A DNA stretch of 6,527 bases from Candidatus Binataceae bacterium. Its GTDB lineage: Bacteria; Desulfobacterota; Binatia; Binatales; Binataceae. The stretch spans positions 1 through 6,527 of the forward strand of contig JASHZA010000309.1 in assembly GCA_030042765.1 (NCBI GenBank), written 5' to 3'. Of the stretch, positions 1 to 5,822 are shown in pieces. Made by a program: the position numbers and the translations under genes. The notes under the pieces are model-generated. The model made no database searches, was not told the DNA's origin, and worked only from the letters and a program-made list of their open reading frames with translations. Numbering within the stretch: position 1 is the stretch's first letter; every line of letters starts with the position of its first letter.

Positions 1-9
1 GAATCCCCT

Positions 10-1233
10 TCAGACTCGCGTCGCAACGCTTCCCAACAAACGCGAGAAGAGCCGTTCGCGCTTTTCGCTTCGCCCCTGGTCCGCTCCCGTCATCTTTCCC
101 ACCAGCTCCTCCATCGCGCGCGTCAGCGATCCCGACCGGGCGACCTCCCACAAATCTGCGCCGCGCAACTCGACGCGATCGAGTGCTGCCTTGTCGGACG
201 GAAGCTTCGCATAGATCGGCCCGCCCAGCGTCTGCGTAATTTGATCCTCGCCGATCGCATGACCCGCAACGAACTTGTTAAGGATGAAGCTCGGCTCCAC
301 CTGCGTGATTCCGAGCCGCCCATAAAGATCCTGAAAGCGCCCCGCCCCTCGCACGGCCCTTACTGTCTGCTCCAGCACGTAGAACAGGTTGTCCGAACGC
401 TCCCACACCGCTACCGTCTTTTCGTCCACATAGCTCCCGCAGTCGACGACCACGAAATCGAATAGCTCGCGCATCAATCCAAGCGCGCTGACAACCGTCT
501 CTTCCGGGAGAACTTCACTCTCCTCAATTCCACCTGGCGCCGCCAGCACATAGACCCCGGAGCCATGCTTGGTCAGCGCGGATTCCAGCTTGGCGGAGTC
601 GAGCTGTCGCTCGCCTTCGCAAAGCGTCATGATCGACGAATGCACCTCGAGATTCAGGTAGACCGGCAGGTCGCCCGCCTGCAGATGCAGATCCATCAGC
701 GCGACTCGCTTATCCAGTTTGTGACGCAGCGCCAGCGCAAGGTTCGCGGAGAGACTCGTCACCCCAACCCCGCCCGTATTGCTGATGACGGCGCAAATCG
801 TCCCTCCGCTCGGATGATCCAACTGGCGGCGCGTCTCGTTGACCTTCAGCAGCGCGCGTGTGACCGCGCCCACCTCCAACGGCAGAAACAGCAGTTCGTC
901 CGCGCCCGCCTGCAACGCCCGGCGCATCGCCGAGACTGACCGCTCATGCAGCGCCGCCAATACCGTCGGCCGCGGCAATCGCTTAGCGTACGCCTGCAGA
1001 ACGTTCAGCGTGGTCGCATCCACGATCACCATCGCGATATCCGTCGACGCCGCGTCGGTGCGTTGCGGGAGATTTGCTGCAGACTCGACGATCTCGACGG
1101 GCGGATCGCTGACCGCCCTCAATACCGCCTGAACCTCCGCACACGCCCCTTCTTCCCCAATCAGCTCGACTCGAAGCGGACAGCCCCGCGCCGGATTTTC
1201 GATCGGTGCAAGACTGTGATCCGGGTTCAGCAT
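10..1233 (-). CDS. cpaE: CpaE/TadZ-like pilus assembly ATPase with N-terminal receiver-like domain
   Basis: The predicted protein has 407 residues. Residues about 20-130 form a receiver-like domain (VIVDA with D72 at the phospho-acceptor position; ending GADELLFLPLE). It lacks the usual receiver Thr and Lys, so it is probably a pseudo-receiver. Residues about 143-380 are a MinD/ParA-type P-loop ATPase. The Walker A region reads TGGVGVTS (153-160), with Thr and Val where MinD has its two lysines; such deviant loops are typical of CpaE/TadZ. D181 lies in MDLHLQAGDLP, and DFVVVDCG (259-266) is the Walker B-like strand. Members of the family localise Tad/type IVc pilus assembly at the cell pole or membrane. 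The frame stays open upstream to 1350, but the ATG at 1231-1233 is preferred: it has AGGGAG (1239-1244) 5 nt upstream and overlaps the Hpt stop by 7 nt, implying translational coupling. The TGA stop is at 10-12. Other tad genes would lie off the left edge. Confidence 0.82.
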   Translation of the reverse strand: MLNPDHSLAPIENPARGCPLRVELIGEEGACAEVQAVLRAVSDPPVEIVESAANLPQRTDAASTDIAMVIVDATTLNVLQAYAKRLPRPTVLAALHERSVSAMRRALQAGADELLFLPLEVGAVTRALLKVNETRRQLDHPSGGTICAVISNTGGVGVTSLSANLALALRHKLDKRVALMDLHLQAGDLPVYLNLEVHSSIMTLCEGERQLDSAKLESALTKHGSGVYVLAAPGGIEESEVLPEETVVSALGLMRELFDFVVVDCGSYVDEKTVAVWERSDNLFYVLEQTVRAVRGAGRFQDLYGRLGITQVEPSFILNKFVAGHAIGEDQITQTLGGPIYAKLPSDKAALDRVELRGADLWEVARSGSLTRAMEELVGKMTGADQGRSEKRERLFSRLLGSVATRV

Positions 1234-1601
1234 CTCGTCTCCCTCTCCAACAGCCCTCGCACTATCTCCACCTCGTTCTCGATCTGCCCGAGCAGGGCCT
1301 GCGCAATCTCGAAATTCGCCTCCGCCGCGGCCTTTTCGACCGCGACGCAAAGCGACGCCAGATTCATTGCCCCCATGCTCGCCGACGTTCCCTTGAATCC
1401 ATGCGCCTGCACCGCCAGCTCCTCCGCCTTTCCTTCAGCCAGCGCTCCGCGCATCGACGCGACCCCGGGCTCCAGACCGTCGAGAAACAGTGCTATCAGC
1501 TCCCGAAATTGCTCCGGATGGCCCGAGCCCACGGTCAGTTCTCGAAGCTCTTGCAACGCGCTGGTGTCGAGACTCTCGGAAGCCTTCGCTCCAACTTCCA
1601 C
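1227..1601 (-). CDS. Stand-alone Hpt (histidine phosphotransfer) domain protein
   Basis: This small acidic protein of 124 residues is almost entirely one Hpt four-helix-bundle domain. The signature HGFKGTSASMGA carries the expected phospho-accepting histidine at H67, followed by the conserved Lys and Gly (HxxKG). Hpt proteins shuttle phosphate between the receiver of a hybrid histidine kinase and a response regulator in the cytoplasm. There is no kinase, receiver, signal peptide or membrane segment. The start is GTG (1599-1601), chosen because GGAGGG (1609-1614) sits 7 nt upstream. The stop (1227-1229) overlaps the ATG of the CpaE-like gene, so the two are almost certainly co-translated. The phosphorelay partner is not visible in this window; the receiver-like domain of the downstream ATPase is a candidate but looks degenerate. 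Confidence 0.85.
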   Translation of the reverse strand: MEVGAKASESLDTSALQELRELTVGSGHPEQFRELIALFLDGLEPGVASMRGALAEGKAEELAVQAHGFKGTSASMGAMNLASLCVAVEKAAAEANFEIAQALLGQIENEVEIVRGLLERETRC

Positions 1602-1608
1602 CTACCAG

Positions 1609-1614
1609 CCCTCC
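1609..1614 (-). promoter_or_regulatory. Ribosome binding site of the Hpt gene
   Basis: GGAGGG on the minus strand lies 7 nt before a GTG codon. It is the feature that decides the GTG start of the Hpt protein, since no ATG is suitably placed. Confidence 0.75.
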
Positions 1615-1662
1615 AGACTGGCCAACGGAGCCAGGATGCCGACAGCCCCCATCGGCCGAAAG

Positions 1663-1693
1663 TTGCGTGAATTAGCCGAGCTATCTCACGCAA
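1663..1693. repeat. 31-bp symmetric inverted repeat in the Hpt leader
   Basis: Outer arms TTGCGTGA (1663-1670) and TCACGCAA (1686-1693) are perfect complements. Inside a 2x2 mismatch, TAGC (1673-1676) and GCTA (1680-1683) pair again around a 3-nt centre CGA, so 24 of 28 arm bases are symmetric. It lies 62-92 nt upstream of the Hpt GTG. It could be an operator for a dimeric regulator or a leader hairpin in the Hpt-CpaE transcript. No T-tract follows on either strand, so it is not a typical intrinsic terminator. Confidence 0.6.
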
Positions 1694-1742
1694 GAGACGT
1701 GCCCGCGACAAACCCCCATGCGACGCGCCGAAGGACCCGCTC

Positions 1743-1758
1743 TGTTGCAACAATGCAA
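1743..1758. repeat. Nested short palindromes
   Basis: TGTTGCAACA (1743-1752) is a perfect 10-bp palindrome. It overlaps a second inverted repeat, TTGCA (1745-1749) and TGCAA (1754-1758), separated by ACAA. It lies between the two divergent genes and could be a regulator site. Short palindromes also arise by chance, so the sequence supports the symmetry but not a function. Confidence 0.35.
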
Positions 1759-1844
1759 CCCGCGAGCGCCCACCACGATAAAGTGTTACCTGGATGCGAC
1801 TACGCATTCCGGCCGCAGGACCGCTCCCGCCCACCGCTTTTCTC

Positions 1845-1874
1845 TTGACGCGCGGGCCGCTCGCACGACATATG
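1845..1874 (+). promoter_or_regulatory. Possible sigma70-type promoter of the CoA transferase operon
   Basis: TTGACG (1845-1850) matches five of six bases of the -35 consensus. The only A/T-rich stretch at a suitable distance is CATATG around 1869-1874 (18-nt spacer), a poor -10 match. Transcription would begin about 40 nt before the ATG at 1923. The -10 part lies within the inverted repeat at 1866-1889, an arrangement typical of repression. The consensus of this organism's sigma factors is unknown. Confidence 0.35.
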
Positions 1875-1889
1875 ACCGTTGTCATGTCG
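1866..1889. promoter_or_regulatory. Operator-like inverted repeat upstream of CoA transferase 1
   Basis: CGACATATGAC (1866-1876) is mirrored by GTCATGTCG (1881-1889) around a CGTT centre. The right arm lacks one AT dinucleotide, so the strict core is ATGAC-CGTT-GTCAT. It ends 33 nt before the ATG at 1923 and overlaps the candidate -10 region. A TetR/GntR-type dimer site would look like this, but no regulator gene is present in the window. Confidence 0.4.
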
Positions 1890-1922
1890 ACTTCCCGCCC
1901 ATTACTCACGGACGAGTCTCTT

Positions 1923-3191
1923 ATGCCTCAATCCAATTCCCCCCGGCCCCGGCGCCCGCTCCAGGGTGTGCGCGTGATCGATCTAACCAAGATTGTTGCC
2001 GGTCCCAACGCCACCCGAATGCTCGCGACCATGGGCGCCGAAGTGATCCGCGTCGAATGGCACGACCAGCGCGCCCTCGATCTTCTGCGCGGCGTCCGTC
2101 CCCTCGTTGCCGGCGGCGACGGCGATAATCTCAATCGCAGTGGACTCTTCAATAACATCAATCCCGGCAAGTACGGCGTTACCCTCAACATGGCGCTTCC
2201 CCAGGGCCGCGATTTGTTTAAACAGCTCATCGCCAAATCCACCGTGCTGTGCGAAAACTACAGCCCCGGCCAGATGGACCGCTGGGAGCTCGGCTACTCC
2301 GAACTGCGCAAGATAAATCCGCGCCTGATCTACTTGCAGATCACCGGAATGGGAAAGTCCGGCACCTACGACAACTACGTCAGCGTCGGTCCCACCGCGC
2401 AGGCCCTCTCCGGCCTCACCCATATGTCCGGATTCCCCGAACCGATGCCGCCCGCCGGATGGGGTTACTCGTATCTGGATCACTCCACAGGTTACTACGG
2501 CGCGATCCTCGTTCTCGCCGCGCTCTTCAGAATGAAGCGCACGGGCCTCGGATGTTACCTCGACGCGTCGCAAACCGAGACCGGGATCATGCTCTCCGGC
2601 ACCGCCGCGCTCGAAGCGCAACTCACCGGCAAGGCGACCACGCGCTACGGCAATCGGATGCACTCAGCCGACTGGGCCCCGCACGGCGCCTACCCGTGCC
2701 GCGGTACCGACGAATGGATCACCATCGCCGTTCAGAATGACGACCAGTGGCGTGCTCTCGGCGACGTTCTCGGCGCTCCGGATTGGACTCGCGACCCGCG
2801 CTTCGCGAACGCCTCCGGCCGCAAGGCCAACGAAGACGAACTCGATCGCCTGCTCGCCGGCGCCACCAGGCTTCGGGACCGTTACGATCTGATGGACCGT
2901 CTGCAGAGCCGCAAAGTCCCTGCGGGCGTGGTCCAAAAATCCTCCGACCGCGCCGAACGCGACCCTCAGTTGAAGCACCGCGGTTACTTCGTGCAATTGC
3001 CGCACAGCGAGATCGGTTCGTGGCCGGTGGAAGGCTTCCCCGCCAGGTTCTCCAACCTGACCGCCGACGTCGGCGGCCTTCCCGGCCGCGCCGCGCCCGT
3101 GATGGGCGAGGACAACGACTATGTCTATCGCGAAATTCTCGGCCTTAGCTCCGAGGAAATCGCCCGCCTGAAAGAGGATTGGATAATTTGA
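1923..3191 (+). CDS. Type III (CaiB/BaiF family) CoA transferase, catalytic-type subunit
   Basis: At 422 residues this has the normal length for the family, whose members move CoA between carboxylic acids through an aspartyl-CoA thioester, usually as interlocked dimers in the cytoplasm. The N-terminal signature PLQGVRVIDLTKIVAGP and MGAEVIRVE (to residue 45) is typical, as are ENYSPGQMDRWELGY (111-125) and INPRLIYLQITGMG (131-144). YLDHSTG (184-190) aligns with the GDSNTG segment of formyl-CoA transferase, placing the catalytic aspartate at D186. TGLGCYLDASQTE follows (207-219). The ATG at 1923 is chosen because the family match begins a few residues later; a weak GGACGAG (1910-1916) lies 6 nt upstream. 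In-frame ATGs at 1872 and 1884 would add non-conserved residues. It overlaps the next CoA transferase by 4 nt. The acid substrate cannot be read from the sequence. Confidence 0.9.
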   Translation: MPQSNSPRPRRPLQGVRVIDLTKIVAGPNATRMLATMGAEVIRVEWHDQRALDLLRGVRPLVAGGDGDNLNRSGLFNNINPGKYGVTLNMALPQGRDLFKQLIAKSTVLCENYSPGQMDRWELGYSELRKINPRLIYLQITGMGKSGTYDNYVSVGPTAQALSGLTHMSGFPEPMPPAGWGYSYLDHSTGYYGAILVLAALFRMKRTGLGCYLDASQTETGIMLSGTAALEAQLTGKATTRYGNRMHSADWAPHGAYPCRGTDEWITIAVQNDDQWRALGDVLGAPDWTRDPRFANASGRKANEDELDRLLAGATRLRDRYDLMDRLQSRKVPAGVVQKSSDRAERDPQLKHRGYFVQLPHSEIGSWPVEGFPARFSNLTADVGGLPGRAAPVMGEDNDYVYREILGLSSEEIARLKEDWII

Positions 3192-4450
3192 CTACTGATG
3201 CGCTCTTGACCTCCGCCCTCGAAGGAACCGTCGTCGAGGTCGGCGGCGAACACGGCGAATTCGCCGCCCTGCTGCTCGGCTCGCTCGGCGCCGAAGTCAT
3301 CAAGCTCGAAGGCCGCGCCGGCTCGAACTCGCGCCGCCTCGGCCCCTTCACCACGCCCGACGCCGATCCCGAACACAGCCTCTTCTTCAGCCGCTACAAT
3401 CTGGGCAAGAAAAGCGTCAGCCTGGAGGTAGCCCATCCCGCTTCGCGCGTCCCCTTCGATCGTATCGCCAGCCACGCCGACGTCATCATCGACTCCGGCG
3501 ATCGCGACGGCGTCGCGGCTCGCCTCGGCTTGTATCGTATGCTTCAAGCCGCCAATCCCCGCTTGATCATATGCACGATCACGCCCTTCGGCCTCGACGG
3601 GCCCTGGTGCGACCTCAAGATGACCGACCTCACCCATCTCGCGATGGGCGGTGTGATGGCGTCATGCGGCTACGATCCCACCCCCGAGGGCGTCTACGAC
3701 ACCGCCCCCATCGCGCCCGGGACGTGGCAGGCGTATCACATCGCCGGCGAGTACGCGGTCATTTCGATCACTGCCGCGCTCAACCTCCGCGAACTCACTG
3801 GCGAAGGAGCCTTCATCGACCTCTCGATTCACGAGGCCGTCAGCACCTGCACCGAGGTCGCCCTCCCGACCTACCTCTATAACGGCGCCGTCGTGCAGCG
3901 GCAGACCGGCCGCCATGCCGCCGAATCGCGGACCCGGCCCTGGCTGCGCCGCACTCGCGACGGCCGCTACGTCAAGGCCTTCCTCTTTTGGGGCGGGCAC
4001 GAGCGCCGCGTCATCACCGAGATGCTCAATGAGGCGGGCGTCGATCACGACCTCGAAACCGATTCCTACAAGGAACTCGTCAAGCGTTCTCCCTCCGAGG
4101 CCAACTCCCACTTCAACCACATGATCGACCGTCTCGCCGCTTCGATGGACGCCGAGGAACTCTACCATCGCGCGCAGGCCAAGGGTCTGCTCTGGGCCAG
4201 CGTCCGCTATCCCGAGGAGAACCTCGAAGATCCGCACTTCCAGGCGCGCGGCGCCTTCCAGCCCTTCGACCACCCCGAACTCGGCCGCCCGCTCTACTAT
4301 CCGGTCTCTGTCGCGACAGACGGCAAAAACCGCGTCACCGCCTTTGACCGGGGCGCGCCCCGCCTGGGCGAACACAACTTCGAGATCCTCACGCGCTTCG
4401 GCTTCACCGAGGCCGAGGTAGACGCCTTTAAGACCGCCGGTGTAATTTAG
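3188..4450 (+). CDS. Type III (CaiB/BaiF family) CoA transferase, subunit lacking the catalytic Asp
   Basis: This paralogue of the preceding gene has 420 residues and the same overall plan: EGTVVEVGGEHGEFAALLLGSLGAEVIKLEG (about 12-42), NPRLIICTITPFGLDGPW (123-140) and TGEGAFIDLSIHEA (204-217). In the segment AYHIAGEYAVISITAAL, aligned on the invariant Gly and the AAL end, the aspartate position is tyrosine (Y183, codon 3734-3736). The ENxSPG motif is also replaced (IDSGDRDGVAARLGL). It may therefore be a non-catalytic partner of the upstream subunit, or use another chemistry. The start is TTG at 3188-3190: it makes a TTGA overlap with the upstream stop, and AGAGGA (3173-3178) lies 9 nt before it. 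A second in-frame TTG at 3179 would add three residues but sits too close to that ribosome site. The stop is TAG. Confidence 0.87.
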   Translation: MTTDALLTSALEGTVVEVGGEHGEFAALLLGSLGAEVIKLEGRAGSNSRRLGPFTTPDADPEHSLFFSRYNLGKKSVSLEVAHPASRVPFDRIASHADVIIDSGDRDGVAARLGLYRMLQAANPRLIICTITPFGLDGPWCDLKMTDLTHLAMGGVMASCGYDPTPEGVYDTAPIAPGTWQAYHIAGEYAVISITAALNLRELTGEGAFIDLSIHEAVSTCTEVALPTYLYNGAVVQRQTGRHAAESRTRPWLRRTRDGRYVKAFLFWGGHERRVITEMLNEAGVDHDLETDSYKELVKRSPSEANSHFNHMIDRLAASMDAEELYHRAQAKGLLWASVRYPEENLEDPHFQARGAFQPFDHPELGRPLYYPVSVATDGKNRVTAFDRGAPRLGEHNFEILTRFGFTEAEVDAFKTAGVI

Positions 4451-4451
4451 A

Positions 4452-4473
4452 GGGTCGCCTGTACGCGCGACCC
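4452..4473 (+). repeat. Hairpin immediately after CoA transferase 2
   Basis: GGGTCGC (4452-4458) and GCGACCC (4467-4473) form a perfect 7-bp stem with an 8-nt loop, starting 2 nt after the stop codon. No T-run follows, so it is at best a weak terminator or an mRNA 3'-end stabiliser or pause element between the CoA transferase pair and the monooxygenase gene. Confidence 0.4.
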
Positions 4474-4547
4474 CGAGGTCAAGCCGAACGTAGACCAAAC
4501 GCGCGGCTATGGGCAGGGCGCGAATCTCGGGCGACCTACGACATTAC

Positions 4548-4567
4548 GGGTTTGCTCCGGCGAACCC
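4548..4567 (+). repeat. Hairpin with UNCG-type tetraloop before the monooxygenase ribosome site
   Basis: GGGTTTGC (4548-4555) and GCGAACCC (4560-4567) pair over 8 bp with one T-G wobble. The loop TCCG is closed by C-G, the arrangement of the very stable UNCG RNA tetraloops. The ribosome site AGGAGG begins 2 nt after the stem ends, so the hairpin would sit just 5' of the initiation site. Confidence 0.4.
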
Positions 4568-4568
4568 C

Positions 4569-4574
4569 AGGAGG
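4569..4574 (+). promoter_or_regulatory. Ribosome binding site of the LuxA-like monooxygenase
   Basis: A consensus AGGAGG lies 7 nt upstream of the GTG at 4582-4584. It decides this start over the in-frame TTG at 4552, which falls inside the preceding hairpin and would add ten residues absent from luciferase-family proteins. Confidence 0.8.
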
Positions 4575-4581
4575 CTACGCA

Positions 4582-5670
4582 GTGAAAGTTGGCGGCGCAG
4601 TGATTTTCCAAAACCCTCTCAACCAGCGCTCGGATTACGAGGTTTATCAGCACGATCTTCGCATCGGCGACATGTACGAACCTCTGGGCTTCGATTCGAT
4701 TTGGAGCGTCGAGCACCATTTCGACGACTACACGATGTGCCCCGACGTCCTCCAGTTCCTCTCCTACTTCGCCGGCCGCACCAAAAAGGCCGAGCTGGGC
4801 TCGATGGTCGTCGTGCTGCCGTGGCATAAGGATCCGATCCGCGTCGCCGAGCAAATCTCGGTCGTCGACCATCAGTCCAACGGCCGGATGCTCCTCGGGC
4901 TCGGACGCGGCCTCGCCCGCATCGAGTTCGACGGCTTCGGCGTTTCGCTCGACGAATCGCGCGAGCGCTTCGTCGAATACGCGCAGATGATTATCGAGGG
5001 ACTCGAAAAGGGCTACTGCGAGTTCGACGGCAAATATCTCAAGCAGGCCCGCCGCGATATCCGCCCCAAGCCCTTCAAGTCATTCAAGGGCCGCACCTAC
5101 GCCGCCGCCGTCTCGCCCGAATCGGCCCGCATCATGGCTCGCCTCGGCATCGGCATCCTGATTATCCCGCAAAAACCCTGGGAAGCCGTCGCGCAGGAAC
5201 TCTCTGAATATCGCCAAATCTACAAGCAGGTAAACGGCGGCGAACCGCTGCCGACCATCGCCGCCGGATGGGTCTTCTGCGACAAGAGCGCCGACCGCGC
5301 CCGCGAGATGGCCGTCAAGTACATCGGCGGCTACTGGCAGACCGCGCTACGCCACTACGAGATGGCCGGCGAACATTTCGGCAAGGCCAAGGGCTACGAG
5401 TATTACCAGCAGATGGCGAAGAATCTGCAGGGCGCCGGCAAAGACGCCTCCACCGAGTACTTCCTCAACCTCCAGGTCTGGGGCACGCCCGAGATGTGCT
5501 TCAACAAGATCGACGAGATCCGCCGGCGCGTCAACGCCAACCACTTCACCGGCGTCTTCAGCTACGCCGGGATGCCGTGGGAGGAGGCCGAACGCAACGT
5601 CACCCTGTTCGCCAACGAGGTGATGCCCGAGTTGAAGAAGCTCAACGGCGTCAAGGCCGAAGCGGCCTGA
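4582..5670 (+). CDS. LuxA-like (LLM class) flavin-dependent monooxygenase
   Basis: At 362 residues it is close to bacterial luciferase alpha (about 355) and, compared from memory, colinear with it. GFDSIWSVEHHF (36-47) matches LuxA GFDTVWLLEHHF, putting H45 at the catalytic His44 position. GRMLLGLGRGL (101-111) matches GRFRFGICRGL: the flavin-phosphate arginine is kept (R109), while LuxA's reactive Cys106 is Gly (G108). SPESA (E180, S181) matches the phosphate-contacting ESAS segment. KGYEYYQQ and VWGTPEMCF near residues 270-307 match the LuxA mobile-loop end and VGTPEEC. The C-terminus EVMPELKK resembles LuxA DVMPYLKE. The reaction expected is O2-dependent oxidation with reduced flavin supplied by a separate reductase. 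No LuxB, aldehyde-supply or reductase gene is adjacent, so light production is not implied. It probably oxidises a substrate linked to the upstream CoA transferases. An F420-dependent relative cannot be fully excluded. Confidence 0.87.
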   Translation: MKVGGAVIFQNPLNQRSDYEVYQHDLRIGDMYEPLGFDSIWSVEHHFDDYTMCPDVLQFLSYFAGRTKKAELGSMVVVLPWHKDPIRVAEQISVVDHQSNGRMLLGLGRGLARIEFDGFGVSLDESRERFVEYAQMIIEGLEKGYCEFDGKYLKQARRDIRPKPFKSFKGRTYAAAVSPESARIMARLGIGILIIPQKPWEAVAQELSEYRQIYKQVNGGEPLPTIAAGWVFCDKSADRAREMAVKYIGGYWQTALRHYEMAGEHFGKAKGYEYYQQMAKNLQGAGKDASTEYFLNLQVWGTPEMCFNKIDEIRRRVNANHFTGVFSYAGMPWEEAERNVTLFANEVMPELKKLNGVKAEAA

Positions 5671-5716
5671 CCGCAAACGCCTCATCCGGCCCCCGCTAGG
5701 CCGACGGTTAGCAACC

Positions 5717-5756
5717 AGCAAGGCTTGCGCGCCAATGCGCGCAAGCCTTGCTTTTT
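5717..5756 (+). terminator. Intrinsic (rho-independent) terminator after the monooxygenase
   Basis: AGCAAGGCTTGCGCGC (5717-5732) and its perfect complement (5737-5752) form a 16-bp stem around a CAAT loop. The right arm ends in the first T of a five-T run (5752-5756). It lies 47 nt after the monooxygenase stop and ends the CoA transferase/monooxygenase unit. No T-run flanks the other side, so it acts only on the plus strand. Confidence 0.93.
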
Positions 5757-5813
5757 CTGGCGCGAATGCTTCAGTTCGCCGTGGGACCGGCGCGCCGCGA
5801 TTTCCCCGCCGGC

Positions 5814-5819
5814 GGAGGG
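5814..5819 (+). promoter_or_regulatory. Ribosome binding site of the SDR gene
   Basis: GGAGGG lies just 3-4 nt upstream of the ATG at 5823, a short but usable spacing. Between the terminator and this site (5757-5813) I see no convincing promoter, though one is needed if the terminator is efficient. Confidence 0.6.
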
Positions 5820-5822
5820 CAT

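Larger units (their letters stand above)
1602..1922. other. Divergent intergenic regulatory region
   Basis: About 320 bp separate the Hpt start (leftward) from the first CoA transferase start (rightward), unusually long for this compact window. Open frames cross it on both strands, but their translations look like arginine/proline-rich GC shadow frames and match no family I recognise. It contains three inverted repeats (1663-1693, 1743-1758, 1866-1889) and a TTGACG box at 1845-1850. Both transcription units probably start here. I see no tRNA, riboswitch or small RNA that I can support. Confidence 0.6.

Noticed and set aside
1234..1350. N-terminal extension of the CpaE-like frame
   Set aside because: It would overlap Hpt by over 100 nt, has a Gly/Arg-rich non-conserved sequence, and a better ATG with a ribosome site exists at 1233.
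946..1848. Plus-strand open frame of 300 codons opposite the CpaE-like and Hpt genes
   Set aside because: The minus strand encodes clear Hpt and CpaE motifs over the same bases. This translation is Arg/Ser/Pro-rich and matches nothing.
1535..1909. Minus-strand open frame filling most of the divergent gap
   Set aside because: It overlaps the Hpt gene out of frame, has an Arg/Gly/Ser-rich low-information translation, and runs through three inverted repeats and the promoter-like box.
1794..1922. N-terminal extension of CoA transferase 1
   Set aside because: The added residues are outside the family match and would make the promoter-like box and operator-like repeat coding.
1983..2663. Long open frame antisense to CoA transferase 1 (226 codons)
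   Set aside because: It is a shadow of the CoA transferase frame, Gly/Ala/Val/Glu-rich with no family motif.
3662..4498. Long open frame antisense to CoA transferase 2 (278 codons)
   Set aside because: It lies almost wholly opposite a well-supported gene, as expected from high GC third positions. Its translation shows no recognisable domain and there is no convincing ribosome site.
5788..5797. CGGCGCGCCG palindrome before the SDR gene
   Set aside because: A 10-bp GC-only palindrome is expected by chance in DNA this GC-rich and has no positional support.
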